Positions 30,464-39,700 of a stretch of 64,000 nucleotides of DNA are shown here, one piece after another. The stretch lies in contig CM000694.1 of NCBI GenBank assembly GCA_000149225.2, positions 2,250,952 through 2,314,951 of the forward strand. Reading direction: 5' to 3'. The first letter of the stretch is position 1. The number at the start of each line of letters is the position of its first letter. This DNA is from Lachancea kluyveri NRRL Y-12651. Taxonomy: Eukaryota > Ascomycota > Saccharomycetes > Saccharomycetales > Saccharomycetaceae. Under the pieces are notes generated by a model, which had not been told where the DNA came from, made no database searches, and worked only from the letters and a program-made list of their open reading frames with translations. The position numbers were made by a program, and so were the translations under genes.

Positions 30464-32521
30464 ATGAAACTAGGAATCCTCGGCCACATTACCAAGAATC
30501 TAAGAGTAGGCAGAGATATAAATTTACCAAAACACGCGAAAATAAAAATGGTGCCAGATGAAACTGATACCGGCGACGTCCCATTAGTGGCCTCGATCGA
30601 TGTCGGCACGACTTCCTCGCGTGCCATTTTGTTCAACAAGCTGGGCCAGGAGGTTTCCAAGCATCAGATTGAGTATTCTACCTCTGCTTCCAAAGAAAAG
30701 TATGCCTCGAGCGGTAAGAGACCATCCATTGTTAGTAGCCCTCCGGCACAGCCAATCTTTTCTGCCGAAGGTATCGCAATCGAAGCCAACGAATTTTTAG
30801 AAATTGAGGACCTAGAGCGTGACTCTGAACCTACCTTGAGCTTTCCGAAACCTGGATGGGTTGAATGTAACCCGTTGAACATTTTGACCCATGTGGTCCA
30901 GTGTTTCGCTGCCACATTGGTTTCAATGGATAAGGTAAATGGAGATCGTGTCTCCAACGGGCTTCCGCCATATAGAATCAAGTGCATTGGTATTGCTAAT
31001 ATGAGGGAAACAACGCTGGTTTGGTCTCGTGAAACGGGTCTACCAGTTTGTGATTACGGAATTGTTTGGAATGATACCCGTACATCTGCCATTGTCACAG
31101 AAAAAAAAAATAACACTTCAGAGGAATACCAAGAGCATTTGAGAAACAAAACCGGTCTACCTCTGTACTCTACGTATTTTTCATGCTCTAAATTGCGCTG
31201 GTTATTAGATAACGTTCCAGAAGTTAAGGCTTGCTATGAGAGGGGCGATCTAATGTTCGGCACCGTTGACACATGGCTAATCTACAACTTGACTTCCAAC
31301 CACGCCTTCGTTTCCGATATCACAAATGCTTCAAGAACTGGCTTTATGAACTTGGACACCTTAGATTACGATGATGAGTTATTGGAATACTGGGACTTAG
31401 ATAAGACAAAGATTCACTTGCCCAAAATTGTTTCCTCTGCAGAGTATTATGGTGATTTTACAGTGCCAAAGTGTACGAAGAAGAACCTTACCAGTACTGC
31501 ATGGAGATTGCTAAACGATTTTAGCAACAGGACCCCACCTGTCCCTATCCAAGGCTGTCTGGGTGATCAGAGCGCTTCGTTAGTCGGTCAGCTTGCTTTT
31601 AAACCTGGATCAGCCAAATGTACTTACGGTACTGGTTGTTTCTTGTTGTACAACACCGGTTCCAAGAAGTTGATATCAAAACATGGTGCACTAACAACGT
31701 TTGGCTATTGGTTCCCATATTTGGAGAATGAAGAGCATGCAAAGCCACATTTCGCTTTGGAGGGTTCTGTCGCTGTGGCTGGTGCTGTGGTACAATGGCT
31801 AAGAGATAATTTGAGATTGATTCCCAAAGCAGAGGACGTCGGCCCCTTAGCTTGTCGTGTTCCTGACAGTGGTGGTGTCGTTTTTGTTCCTGCTTTTAGC
31901 GGTCTATTCGCGCCATACTGGGATCCAGATGCCAGAGCTACGATTATGGGCATGTCACAGTATACAACTGCCTCCCACATTGCTCGCGCTGCTGTTGAAG
32001 GTGTCTGTTTCCAAGCCAGAGCCATCTTGAAAGCAATGAGTTCCGATGCATTTGGTGAAGGTGAGAAAGATAGAGACTTTCTTGAAGAGATCGAAGATGA
32101 GACATATGAGAGGACTGCCTTATCAACTTTGGCCGTTGATGGTGGTATGTCTCGATCTGATGAAGTCATGCAAATTCAAGCAGATATTCTAGGCCCATGT
32201 ATTAAGGTGAGAAGATCTCCTACATCTGAATGTACTGCATTAGGTGCTGCAATAGCTGCTGCCATGGCCTTCAAGACCCCAGAAGATCGTATCATTTGGC
32301 AGGATTTGAGAGACGTGAAAACTTGGGTTTTCTACGGTGGTATTGATAAAAATGACAAGACAAAAGTCTACACCCAGCCAGACCTAAAAATCTTCAAAAG
32401 TAAATCTAAAGATGATGAAAGAAGAAGAGGTTGGAAGTTGTGGGAGACTGCTATTGAGCGGTGTAAGGGCTGGTTGTCCGCTGTAAGCGGTGAGCAAGAG
32501 CTACAAGTCAATGGCAAGTGA
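30464..32521 (+). CDS. GUT1: Glycerol kinase
   Basis: The 685-residue FGGY-family kinase converts glycerol and ATP to glycerol-3-phosphate, the first step of glycerol use. Motifs are the phosphate-1 loop SIDVGTTSSRAILFN, GIANMRETTLVWSR, GIVWNDTRT, the KCTYGTGCFLLYNTG adenosine region, and GLFAPYWDPDARATIMGMS. The start is uncertain. An ATG at 30548 gives MVPDETDTG and 657 residues, better placed relative to the TATA boxes. The upstream ATG at 30464 adds a basic 28-residue leader. S. cerevisiae Gut1 also has a basic extension before an internal Met, so the extension may be functional. Insertions after the first domain (around residues 60-120) are yeast-typical. Confidence 0.96.
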   Translation: MKLGILGHITKNLRVGRDINLPKHAKIKMVPDETDTGDVPLVASIDVGTTSSRAILFNKLGQEVSKHQIEYSTSASKEKYASSGKRPSIVSSPPAQPIFSAEGIAIEANEFLEIEDLERDSEPTLSFPKPGWVECNPLNILTHVVQCFAATLVSMDKVNGDRVSNGLPPYRIKCIGIANMRETTLVWSRETGLPVCDYGIVWNDTRTSAIVTEKKNNTSEEYQEHLRNKTGLPLYSTYFSCSKLRWLLDNVPEVKACYERGDLMFGTVDTWLIYNLTSNHAFVSDITNASRTGFMNLDTLDYDDELLEYWDLDKTKIHLPKIVSSAEYYGDFTVPKCTKKNLTSTAWRLLNDFSNRTPPVPIQGCLGDQSASLVGQLAFKPGSAKCTYGTGCFLLYNTGSKKLISKHGALTTFGYWFPYLENEEHAKPHFALEGSVAVAGAVVQWLRDNLRLIPKAEDVGPLACRVPDSGGVVFVPAFSGLFAPYWDPDARATIMGMSQYTTASHIARAAVEGVCFQARAILKAMSSDAFGEGEKDRDFLEEIEDETYERTALSTLAVDGGMSRSDEVMQIQADILGPCIKVRRSPTSECTALGAAIAAAMAFKTPEDRIIWQDLRDVKTWVFYGGIDKNDKTKVYTQPDLKIFKSKSKDDERRRGWKLWETAIERCKGWLSAVSGEQELQVNGK

Positions 32522-32952
32522 GTGCCAAAATATCATATGTTCACTATTTTTGAATTTAATAACTTTGTAATCTAATATAGGTAAATTCACTTAATACTTC
32601 CACTCTTGCGTTCATCGTTACGTAGCCACGAAAGGGTTTTGCTTGCAAACAACCCAAGCTCGCTGCGTTTACATATCTGCAAAAAAAAAGGAGGCAACTT
32701 ATGACCGTCAATATTCAATGTATGGGTTCAATAGATAACACCCATAACCCGGAATACATCACAAAAGAAGAATAAAATAAAATTTTCTACGATGGGAAAA
32801 CCACAACCCATACACAATGGATGCAACTGAGAAGGGACGCAATCTCCAGGACTCCAATAATCACTATAAATTTTTGTCATTCATTGATTTTGTTAAATCT
32901 GTTACATCATCTTCATTATTTTAGGACACCGTAAACCAAACAAGAAGTAATA
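32522..32952. promoter_or_regulatory. RPL8 promoter with three Rap1-type sites
   Basis: Three close matches to the Rap1 consensus ACACCCATACAT occur upstream of RPL8: AATGTATGGGTT at 32717-32728 (reverse orientation), ACACCCATAACCC at 32738-32750 and ACAACCCATACAC at 32803-32815. Paired Rap1 sites 150-450 bases before the ATG are the hallmark of yeast ribosomal protein promoters. T-rich sequence follows closer to the gene (32860-32920). Confidence 0.8.
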
Positions 32953-33723
32953 ATGGCTCCATCTAAGAAGGTCGCTCCAGCTCCATTGGCTGCCAAGTCT
33001 GGCAAGGCCTCCAAGGCCAAGAACCCATTGACCAACTCTACTCCAAGAAACTTTGGTATTGGTCAAGCCATCCAACCAAAGAGAAACTTGTCTAGATACG
33101 TCAAGTGGCCAGAATATGTTAGATTGCAAAGACAAAAGAAGATCTTGTCTATCAGATTGAAGGTTCCACCTTCCATTGCTCAATTCCAACAAACTTTGGA
33201 CAGAAACACCGCTGCTGAAACCTTCAAGTTGTTCAACAAGTACAGACCAGAAACTGCTGCTGAAAAGAAGGAAAGATTGACCAAAGAAGCTGCTGCCATT
33301 GCCGAAGGTAAGACCAGACAAGAAGCTTCTCCAAAGCCATATGCTGTCAAGTTTGGTTTGAACCACGTTGTCTCCTTGATTGAAAACAAGAAGGCTAAGT
33401 TGGTTTTGATTGCCAACGATGTTGACCCAATTGAATTGGTCATTTTCTTGCCAGCTTTGTGTAAGAAGTTGGGTGTTCCATACGCTATCGTCAAGGGTAA
33501 GGCTAGATTGGGTACTTTGGTTAACCAAAAGACCTCTGCTGTCGCCGCTTTGACTGAAGTCAGAGAAGAAGACGAATCTGCCTTGGCTAAGTTGGTTTCC
33601 ACCATCAACGCTAACTACATCGAAAAGTACGAAGATTCCAAGAAGCACTGGGGTGGTGGTGTTGTTGGCCAAAAGGCTCAAGCTAAATTGAACAAGAGAG
33701 CCAAGGCTGCTGAGTCTGCTTAA
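32953..33723 (+). CDS. RPL8: 60S ribosomal protein eL8
   Basis: The 256-residue protein matches eL8 (yeast Rpl8, human RPL7A). It has a basic N-terminus, [33 protein letters not shown], and the L7Ae-type RNA-binding fold with [20 protein letters not shown] and [19 protein letters not shown]. It binds 25S rRNA and is needed for early 60S assembly. Codon use is extremely biased to optimal yeast codons, as for all abundant ribosomal proteins. S. cerevisiae keeps two copies (YHL033C and YLL045C), one in each of the two duplicated segments; here a single copy sits between their flanking genes. No intron, as in S. cerevisiae. Confidence 0.99.
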   Translation: MAPSKKVAPAPLAAKSGKASKAKNPLTNSTPRNFGIGQAIQPKRNLSRYVKWPEYVRLQRQKKILSIRLKVPPSIAQFQQTLDRNTAAETFKLFNKYRPETAAEKKERLTKEAAAIAEGKTRQEASPKPYAVKFGLNHVVSLIENKKAKLVLIANDVDPIELVIFLPALCKKLGVPYAIVKGKARLGTLVNQKTSAVAALTEVREEDESALAKLVSTINANYIEKYEDSKKHWGGGVVGQKAQAKLNKRAKAAESA

Positions 33724-34280
33724 GTTCAATGTGATTGAATCTTTGTCTTTTAGAACCTTTTAATACATTTTTGAACTTTTACGTTTTTGCCTTTTTTTAT
33801 TACGGGTTGAACTTTGTTGAAGCTTATCAAGTCGGAGCCATTATAGGCGGTTTTGGGAACTCACGAGTGAAGACGTCTACCGCTTTCATGTTGACTGCTT
33901 TCCCATTCCAACTGCTATTGAAGTGGCTTCTGCCTTATAGGTTACAGAAGTTGTCACCTACTTAAAATGAGTATTCTTGAAAAATGCTTGTGTATAATAT
34001 ATATTTTACTGTCATCGGGGACAAAAGGCTATAATCTAACAGGTTAACTAACGCATGAAAAAGGTCTTTTGGCCGTGTTTCCCAGGTGATGGTTGAATAG
34101 ATGTCGAGTAAGAGAATCTCTCAACCAATGATATTGCAAGCTTTTCGATTTCTTCGTGCATAGTTACGATATTTGTTTGCTAATTTTTTTCGTCTTGTAT
34201 TTTGCTCAAGATTCAGGGTTGGAGTATACTTCAACCGACATTACCATTGACAGAGAACTAAGGATAACCACGTAAAAATA
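33724..34280. promoter_or_regulatory. RPL8 3' region and QCR6 promoter
   Basis: This 557-base spacer carries a perfect Hap2/3/4/5 consensus, ACCAATGA at 34124-34131, 150 bases upstream of the QCR6 ATG. That fits a respiratory gene. An open frame over 33735-33965 has no supporting features and I do not call it. Confidence 0.5.
34124..34131. promoter_or_regulatory. CCAAT box (Hap2/3/4/5 type) before QCR6
   Basis: ACCAATGA matches the ACCAATNA consensus of the respiratory Hap complex exactly and is centred about 153 bases upstream of a complex III subunit gene. Confidence 0.6.
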
Positions 34281-34865
34281 ATGGCTTTTTTGACAGACTT
34301 GATCGACATAATTATTCCAAACACTGCATATGCTGCTGAAGAGGATTCTCAAGCTCCTAGTGAACTTCCAGCTCCAGGCACTGAAGAGAGCACTCCTACT
34401 GATGAAAATGTAGACCCATCCGTGCAGGAAGAAACTCCTGTTGAGTCTAAGGAAGGTGAGGAGAAAGCCAAAAACGATAATTCAGACAACGCAGATCAAG
34501 AGCCTGTCAATGAACCAGAACCAGAAGCCGAGCCTGAAAATAATGGGCGTGAACAAGAGAAGGGCGATGAAAACAACGACAACGATAGTAACGAAGAAGA
34601 GGAAGAAGAGGAGGAAGAGGAAGAAGAAGAGGAAGAAGAAGTTGGAGACCAACTAGACAAATTGAGATCTGAGTGCAAAGAGACCGAGGAGGGCAAGCCG
34701 CTAGTTCATCACTACATGGAATGTGTTGAAAGAGTTCAAAAAGCTCAAGAACAACCTGGGTACGAAGAAGTAGCACATAAAGAAGACTGTGTCGAAGAGT
34801 TTTTCCACCTGCAACACTACCTCGATGAATGCACAGGCCCAAGGCTCTTTGATTACTTGAAGTGA
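34281..34865 (+). CDS. QCR6: Cytochrome bc1 complex hinge subunit 6
   Basis: The 194-residue protein ends in the conserved hinge-protein domain: LVHHYMECVERVQ, GYEEVAHKEDCVEEFFHLQHYLDE and RLFDYLK. This acidic subunit of complex III sits beside cytochrome c1 on the intermembrane-space side and assists cytochrome c docking. Four cysteines (LRSEC, YMEC, KEDC and LDEC) could form two disulfides. The N-terminus has a short hydrophobic stretch and then a very acidic Glu/Pro/Asp region with an uninterrupted Glu run (encoded at about 34593-34641). It is about 47 residues longer than S. cerevisiae Qcr6, mostly in this region. S. cerevisiae QCR6 is on chromosome VI (YFR033C), so the location here differs. 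Confidence 0.94.
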   Translation: MAFLTDLIDIIIPNTAYAAEEDSQAPSELPAPGTEESTPTDENVDPSVQEETPVESKEGEEKAKNDNSDNADQEPVNEPEPEAEPENNGREQEKGDENNDNDSNEEEEEEEEEEEEEEEEVGDQLDKLRSECKETEEGKPLVHHYMECVERVQKAQEQPGYEEVAHKEDCVEEFFHLQHYLDECTGPRLFDYLK

Positions 34866-35440
34866 GGCTCGGTGGCTACTGGTACGTTGCCGATATTCGT
34901 CATCTTTCCTCTTCTCTCTGCTTTTCGAATATTTATTCCCAAAAGATCTTTAACCAACGTCTAGACACAACATGTAACTAGTTTACTGCCACGATTATTA
35001 CTTATTCTTATATACATTAAAAAAAGTTGAAAGCAACGCTTTTAAGTTTAACTTAAACTGTCATGGTCTTATAACCAATGTTCGTATGAAGGTACCTATA
35101 TTTATCACCCCAATAACCGTTCCGAAAATTCAATTAACCTTACATTGCAGTGTATAGAAGCACGTAACAATAAATAAAGGGATGTAGAATCGCAATATCA
35201 TCGAACAACCTTTGAGTTTTTAAGACCTGAATAAAAAGGTTTGGCCCTGTTTTCGATCGGTTTTCCGTAGAAAAGGATGGAAACCCATAGAAAATTGTTG
35301 GCGCCTCAACTCTATAAAAGCAAGGCGAAAAACGGATTGGTGATAGGGGCGCCTACCGAAAACAAACCTAACTGCAATTGAAAGTTGAAGAAAGGAAACA
35401 ATTGAAAAGTAAGACCGTCAAATAAACGAAAAAAAACAAA
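34866..35440. promoter_or_regulatory. QCR6 3' region and SBP1 promoter
   Basis: This 575-base spacer has a TATAAAAG box at 35313-35320, 121 bases before the SBP1 ATG. The leader before the ATG is A-rich, as usual for abundant yeast mRNAs. Nothing else was recognised. Confidence 0.45.
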
Positions 35441-36382
35441 ATGTCTACTGCTGAAAATAACATCACCGCCACTACTAACGCTTCAGAAGTTACTGCAGCT
35501 ACTCCTGAAGTCGAGGCACCAAAGGCAATTGTTGACCCAGAAACTACCGTCTTCATCGGAAACATATCTCGTGATTGCACAGAAGAAGACTTAAATGACG
35601 TTTTCTCTGGCGAGTTTGGCTCTGTTGAAGTGGAGATCCCCTCTACCAAGAGCAAGAAGGGTAAGCTTTTTAAGCAAAGATACGCCTTCGTAAAATTTCC
35701 AAGTAAGATTGACTTTGAAGTTATCAAAGCCAAATACGATAAAACCGTTATTAAAGAAAGAGGCATTTATATTAGAAGAGCTTTGACTGAAGAAGAAAGA
35801 GATGCAAATAGAAAGGCTAGGGCTGAAAAGAAAAAAGAGCGTCTACTACAAAATGCAGAGCTTAAAAAGGTGGCTAAGAAGGTGGCAAAAGACAAAACTG
35901 GGGAAGAAACTTCTGTGGAAGCAAAGGCCGAATCTGAAAATACTGATGCTACCAAAGATGGCAATGGGGATAAAAAATTTACGAGGTCCAAAGCAGTTCC
36001 TGCACCACCTCGTAGAGAAAAGGTACCTTTGGAATCTATGCAAAGATCCACCGATACTCTCTACGTCAACAATGTTCCGTACTTTGCTACTAAGGAGGAG
36101 CTGGCCGAATTCTTTGGTACTAAACCAGAATTAGTTGTTTTGCCATTGAGGAGAATGAAGGACGTTAAAACCAAGAGAGTGTTTTATTCAAAAAGCATGA
36201 ACAGGGGCATTGCCTTCGTCACTTTTGAAAATTTGAGTGAGGGTATTTCCCAAAAAGCGGAGCAATACAATGGCAAGACTTTGAAAGACAGAGAGCTTAC
36301 TGTTGATATTGCTGCCACTAAACCAGAACGCCCACACAACGAGGAGGAGTCTGCCCAAGCTCAGGATGAAGTCGCTGCTTAA
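35441..36382 (+). CDS. SBP1: RNA-binding protein with two RRMs, Sbp1/Rnp1 type
   Basis: The 313-residue protein has RRM1 (RNP2 VFIGNI at 37-42, RNP1 RYAFVKF at 80-86) and RRM2 (RNP2 LYVNNV at 207-212, RNP1 RGIAFVTF at 255-262). The sequence RREKVPLESMQRSTDTLYVNNVP matches the entry to Sbp1 RRM2. In S. cerevisiae, Sbp1 represses translation and promotes decapping through an RGG domain between the RRMs. Here that linker (about 118-200) has no RGG repeats; it is Lys/Ala/Glu-rich (AELKKVAKKVAKDK). It is the single counterpart of the pair SBP1 (YHL034C) and RNP1 (YLL046C), and the neighbours agree with both. Confidence 0.9.
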   Translation: MSTAENNITATTNASEVTAATPEVEAPKAIVDPETTVFIGNISRDCTEEDLNDVFSGEFGSVEVEIPSTKSKKGKLFKQRYAFVKFPSKIDFEVIKAKYDKTVIKERGIYIRRALTEEERDANRKARAEKKKERLLQNAELKKVAKKVAKDKTGEETSVEAKAESENTDATKDGNGDKKFTRSKAVPAPPRREKVPLESMQRSTDTLYVNNVPYFATKEELAEFFGTKPELVVLPLRRMKDVKTKRVFYSKSMNRGIAFVTFENLSEGISQKAEQYNGKTLKDRELTVDIAATKPERPHNEEESAQAQDEVAA

Positions 36383-36712
36383 TAGTCCGTGTTTCATGAT
36401 TAATATTTTCTAACCTTCTAGTATATGTAACGAGTATATAGAGAGCCCATTTTGTGCTTTTGAATGGCACAATAATAGAACCATACAAATATCGTCATCT
36501 TATATCGCTCTATGCCGTTTTAGGAGCTGGCGCATCTTCGGCCGCGTCGGGCTGTAATTTTCACTTCACACAACGTCGGAGCGAGCTAGAAAGTTCGTCC
36601 GTACGGCTTCCCTTCAATTTCTCTCTGGTTGCATATTTAAATAATTGTGTTAACTTATCCAAGGCTTTCCCTTGCTGCTCTCTTGACACAATAATCCGAA
36701 GCGCACTATCTA
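36383..36712. promoter_or_regulatory. SBP1 3' region and YBT1 promoter
   Basis: This 330-base spacer has a GC-richer patch at about 36530-36610 with CGG triplets (GGCCGCGTCGG), possibly a zinc-cluster (Pdr1/Yrr1-like) activator site. None matches a full consensus well enough to name. Confidence 0.3.
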
Positions 36713-39700
36713 ATGACACTAATGTCTAACAACTATACAGTGCCTGCGGCCTGCCCGTTTTGGCATTTCGACGATGTTACTGAGTGCGGGAGGGTCAGGT
36801 ACTTAGACTACTATATGCCGTTGTCAGTACTGGTGTTCTTTTTTACGTTCACCCTCTATAAAACGGTTTCCCGTTACTATAGAATAAATTACCTGCACCT
36901 GAATAGGTCCAGTTTTGTTTCAGATTTACTCCATGAGTCAAACGAGGAGAGTAAGCCATTGCTATCCGATGCTTCTGGCGCGTTATATACCAACCCCGAT
37001 GGCGTTAGGAATGAGGTAAATCTTAAAGAAGAACATTTCTCCATTGAAAAATTGAGGCTAATCGATGTTCAAGGTAAACCTCATGGTACTGTTGAAGTTG
37101 TCAAACGAGAGTTTGTTGAGAAGTCAAGAGTTATACTAGAGTTTTTACTCGTCATAACTCAATTTGTCATTCACGGGTTCATTTGGTTGAATCACCAAAA
37201 AGAAAACCAGCAATATTTTTACGCAGCTTCTCTAGTTGGTCTACTAACATGGACTTGGTTACTGCTTGTTGTCTCTCTACGTTTAATGAACATTAACCAG
37301 TCGATGGAATGGATCAACAGATACCCAGGGAACTTATGGGCCGTTTCTTTTGTGTCTTACATCTTCTTGTTAACATTCTCTTTGTTACCTTTCCGTTCCA
37401 TCTATATCGGTCGCATAACTGAAAACCTTCCCAGGAAATATTATTTGTCTCAATTTTACTTGAACCTGGCATTATTCCTTTTATTATTCACTGCCAAGGT
37501 CGGGAACCAGCACAGTATTTTGTACAGAACCGATCCATCGATCAAACCCTCCCCAGAACCTATAACTTCTATTGCCAGTTTTATTTCATGGTCGTGGTTG
37601 GACAGTTTTGTATGGAACGCTCACCTGAAGCCAGTCCAAATTGATGATATTTGGGGATTGAAGCTAGAAGACTATTCCATCTTTGTTATGAAGAAGTTCA
37701 GAAAATTTGTTGGCTCCAAAGCTAAGAATGCATTCTCTTACAACCTAATATACTTCTTCTTCAAATACTTGTCGTTACAAGGCTTCTGGGCTTGCATTGA
37801 CAGTGTTATTAACTTCATCCCAACACTTTTGTTGAAAAGGATTTTGGAGTACGTCGACAACCAGGACTCTGCACCAGCTAATCTAGCCTGGCTTTATGTT
37901 TTCGGCATGTTTTTCTGTAGGATCCTTGTTGCAATTTGTCAAGCTCAAGCCTTGTTTTTTGGTAGAAGAGTTTGTATTAGGATGAAGGCAATTATCATCT
38001 CTGAAATCTACACTAAAGCTTTAAGGAGAAAGATTTCTCCAAATTCCTCCAAGGTTTCTACTGACGAAATAGATCCTCAGGCATTGAATGAAACCGAAGA
38101 AATAGATGGTGACGAAGAATCTACTACTGCTAACTTGGGTGGCATCATAAATTTGATGGCTGTTGATGCCTTTAAAGTCTCGGAAATCTGTGCGTATCTA
38201 CACGCATTTGTAGAAGCTACCATTATGACCATTGTCGCATTGACTTTACTTTACAAGTTACTAGGCTGGGCTGCCGTCATTGGCGCTATTTTGATTGTCT
38301 GCATGCTACCTTTGAACTTCAAGTTAGCCAACCTAATAGGTAAACTTCAGAAGGACAATTTAGGTGTTACTGATAAGCGTATTCAAAAATTGAATGAAAC
38401 CTTTCAATCTATCCGTATTATTAAGTTTTTCTCATGGGAGGAAAACTTCGAAAGAGATATTAAGGCTATAAGAACCGAGGAACTTAAGATATTGTTGAAA
38501 AGATCTATTGTGTGGGCATTGATGTCTTTGGTTTGGTTCATCACTCCGTCCATTGTTACGTCTGTATCATTTGCTTTTTACATCTACGTACAAGGTGAAG
38601 TTCTAACCACACCAATTGCTTTCACAGCCTTGTCGTTGTTCACCCTATTAAGAAACCCATTAGACCAGCTATCCGACATGTTGAGTTTTGTTATCCAATC
38701 AAAGGTCTCGCTGGATAGAGTTCAGGAGTTTTTAGACGAGGAAGAAACCGAAAAATACAATCAGTTAACCATTAGTCGCAATAAAATTGCCTTTGAAAAT
38801 GCTACCTTCGCCTGGGATAAAAAAAATCCTAGCTTTAAATTGAAGAATTTGAACGTGGAATTTAAACTTGGTAAGTTGAACGTTGTTATAGGCTCCACTG
38901 GGTCAGGTAAGACCTCTTTGCTAATGGGATTATTGGGTGAAATGGATTTAATTGAGGGTAAAGTCTATGTTCCATCTCTTGATCCAAGGGAGGAACTGGT
39001 CATTGAATCAGATGGCATGACCAACTCTATTGCATATTGCTCCCAAGCTGCTTGGCTTTTAAATGATACCGTCAGAAACAATATTTTGTTCAACTCTCCT
39101 TACAACGAAACCAGATACAAGGCGGTTGTCGAGGCTTGTGGTTTGAAACGTGATTTTGAGATTTTAAGTGCTGGTGACCAAACTGAGATTGGTGAGAAGG
39201 GTATCACCTTGTCAGGTGGTCAGAAACAAAGAGTGTCCCTTGCAAGGGCTTTGTATTCTTCCTCTAGACATGTTCTGTTGGATGATTGTTTGAGTGCTGT
39301 TGATTCGCACACTGCATTATGGATTTATGAGAATTGTATTACGGGTCCTTTGATGCAGGGCAGAACGTGCATATTAGTTTCACATAATGTCGCATTGACT
39401 CTGAAAAACGCCGAATGGGTTGTTGTATTGGACAATGGTAGGATTAAGGATCAAGGTGAGCCCTTAGACTTGTTGAACAGAGGTTTGTTAGGTGAGGATG
39501 AATTGGTTAAAACCAGTATTCTTTCTAGGACCAACTCTTCTGTTAATTTGGCTAGTAAAAATTCTGAATCCAAAAGTGGTATTAATCTCTCAAAGATGAA
39601 TGCGAAGTTAAAGGAATCACCAGAGGATTCCAAAAAGAAACTGCAAAGTGATGAGGAAAGAGCAAAGGCTGGTAAGTTGATTATGGAGGAGACCAAATCT

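Noticed and set aside
32902-33729. 275-codon minus-strand frame over RPL8
   Set aside because: Shadow of highly biased RPL8 codons; RPL8 is unmistakable on the plus strand.
33735-33965. Open frame after RPL8
   Set aside because: Lies in the RPL8 3' region and QCR6 promoter, with no recognisable domain or conserved motif.
33976-33995. 16-base sequence shared with about 62668 (TGAAAAATGCTTGTGT)
   Set aside because: One shared 16-mer is expected by chance in a window this size; flanks do not match.
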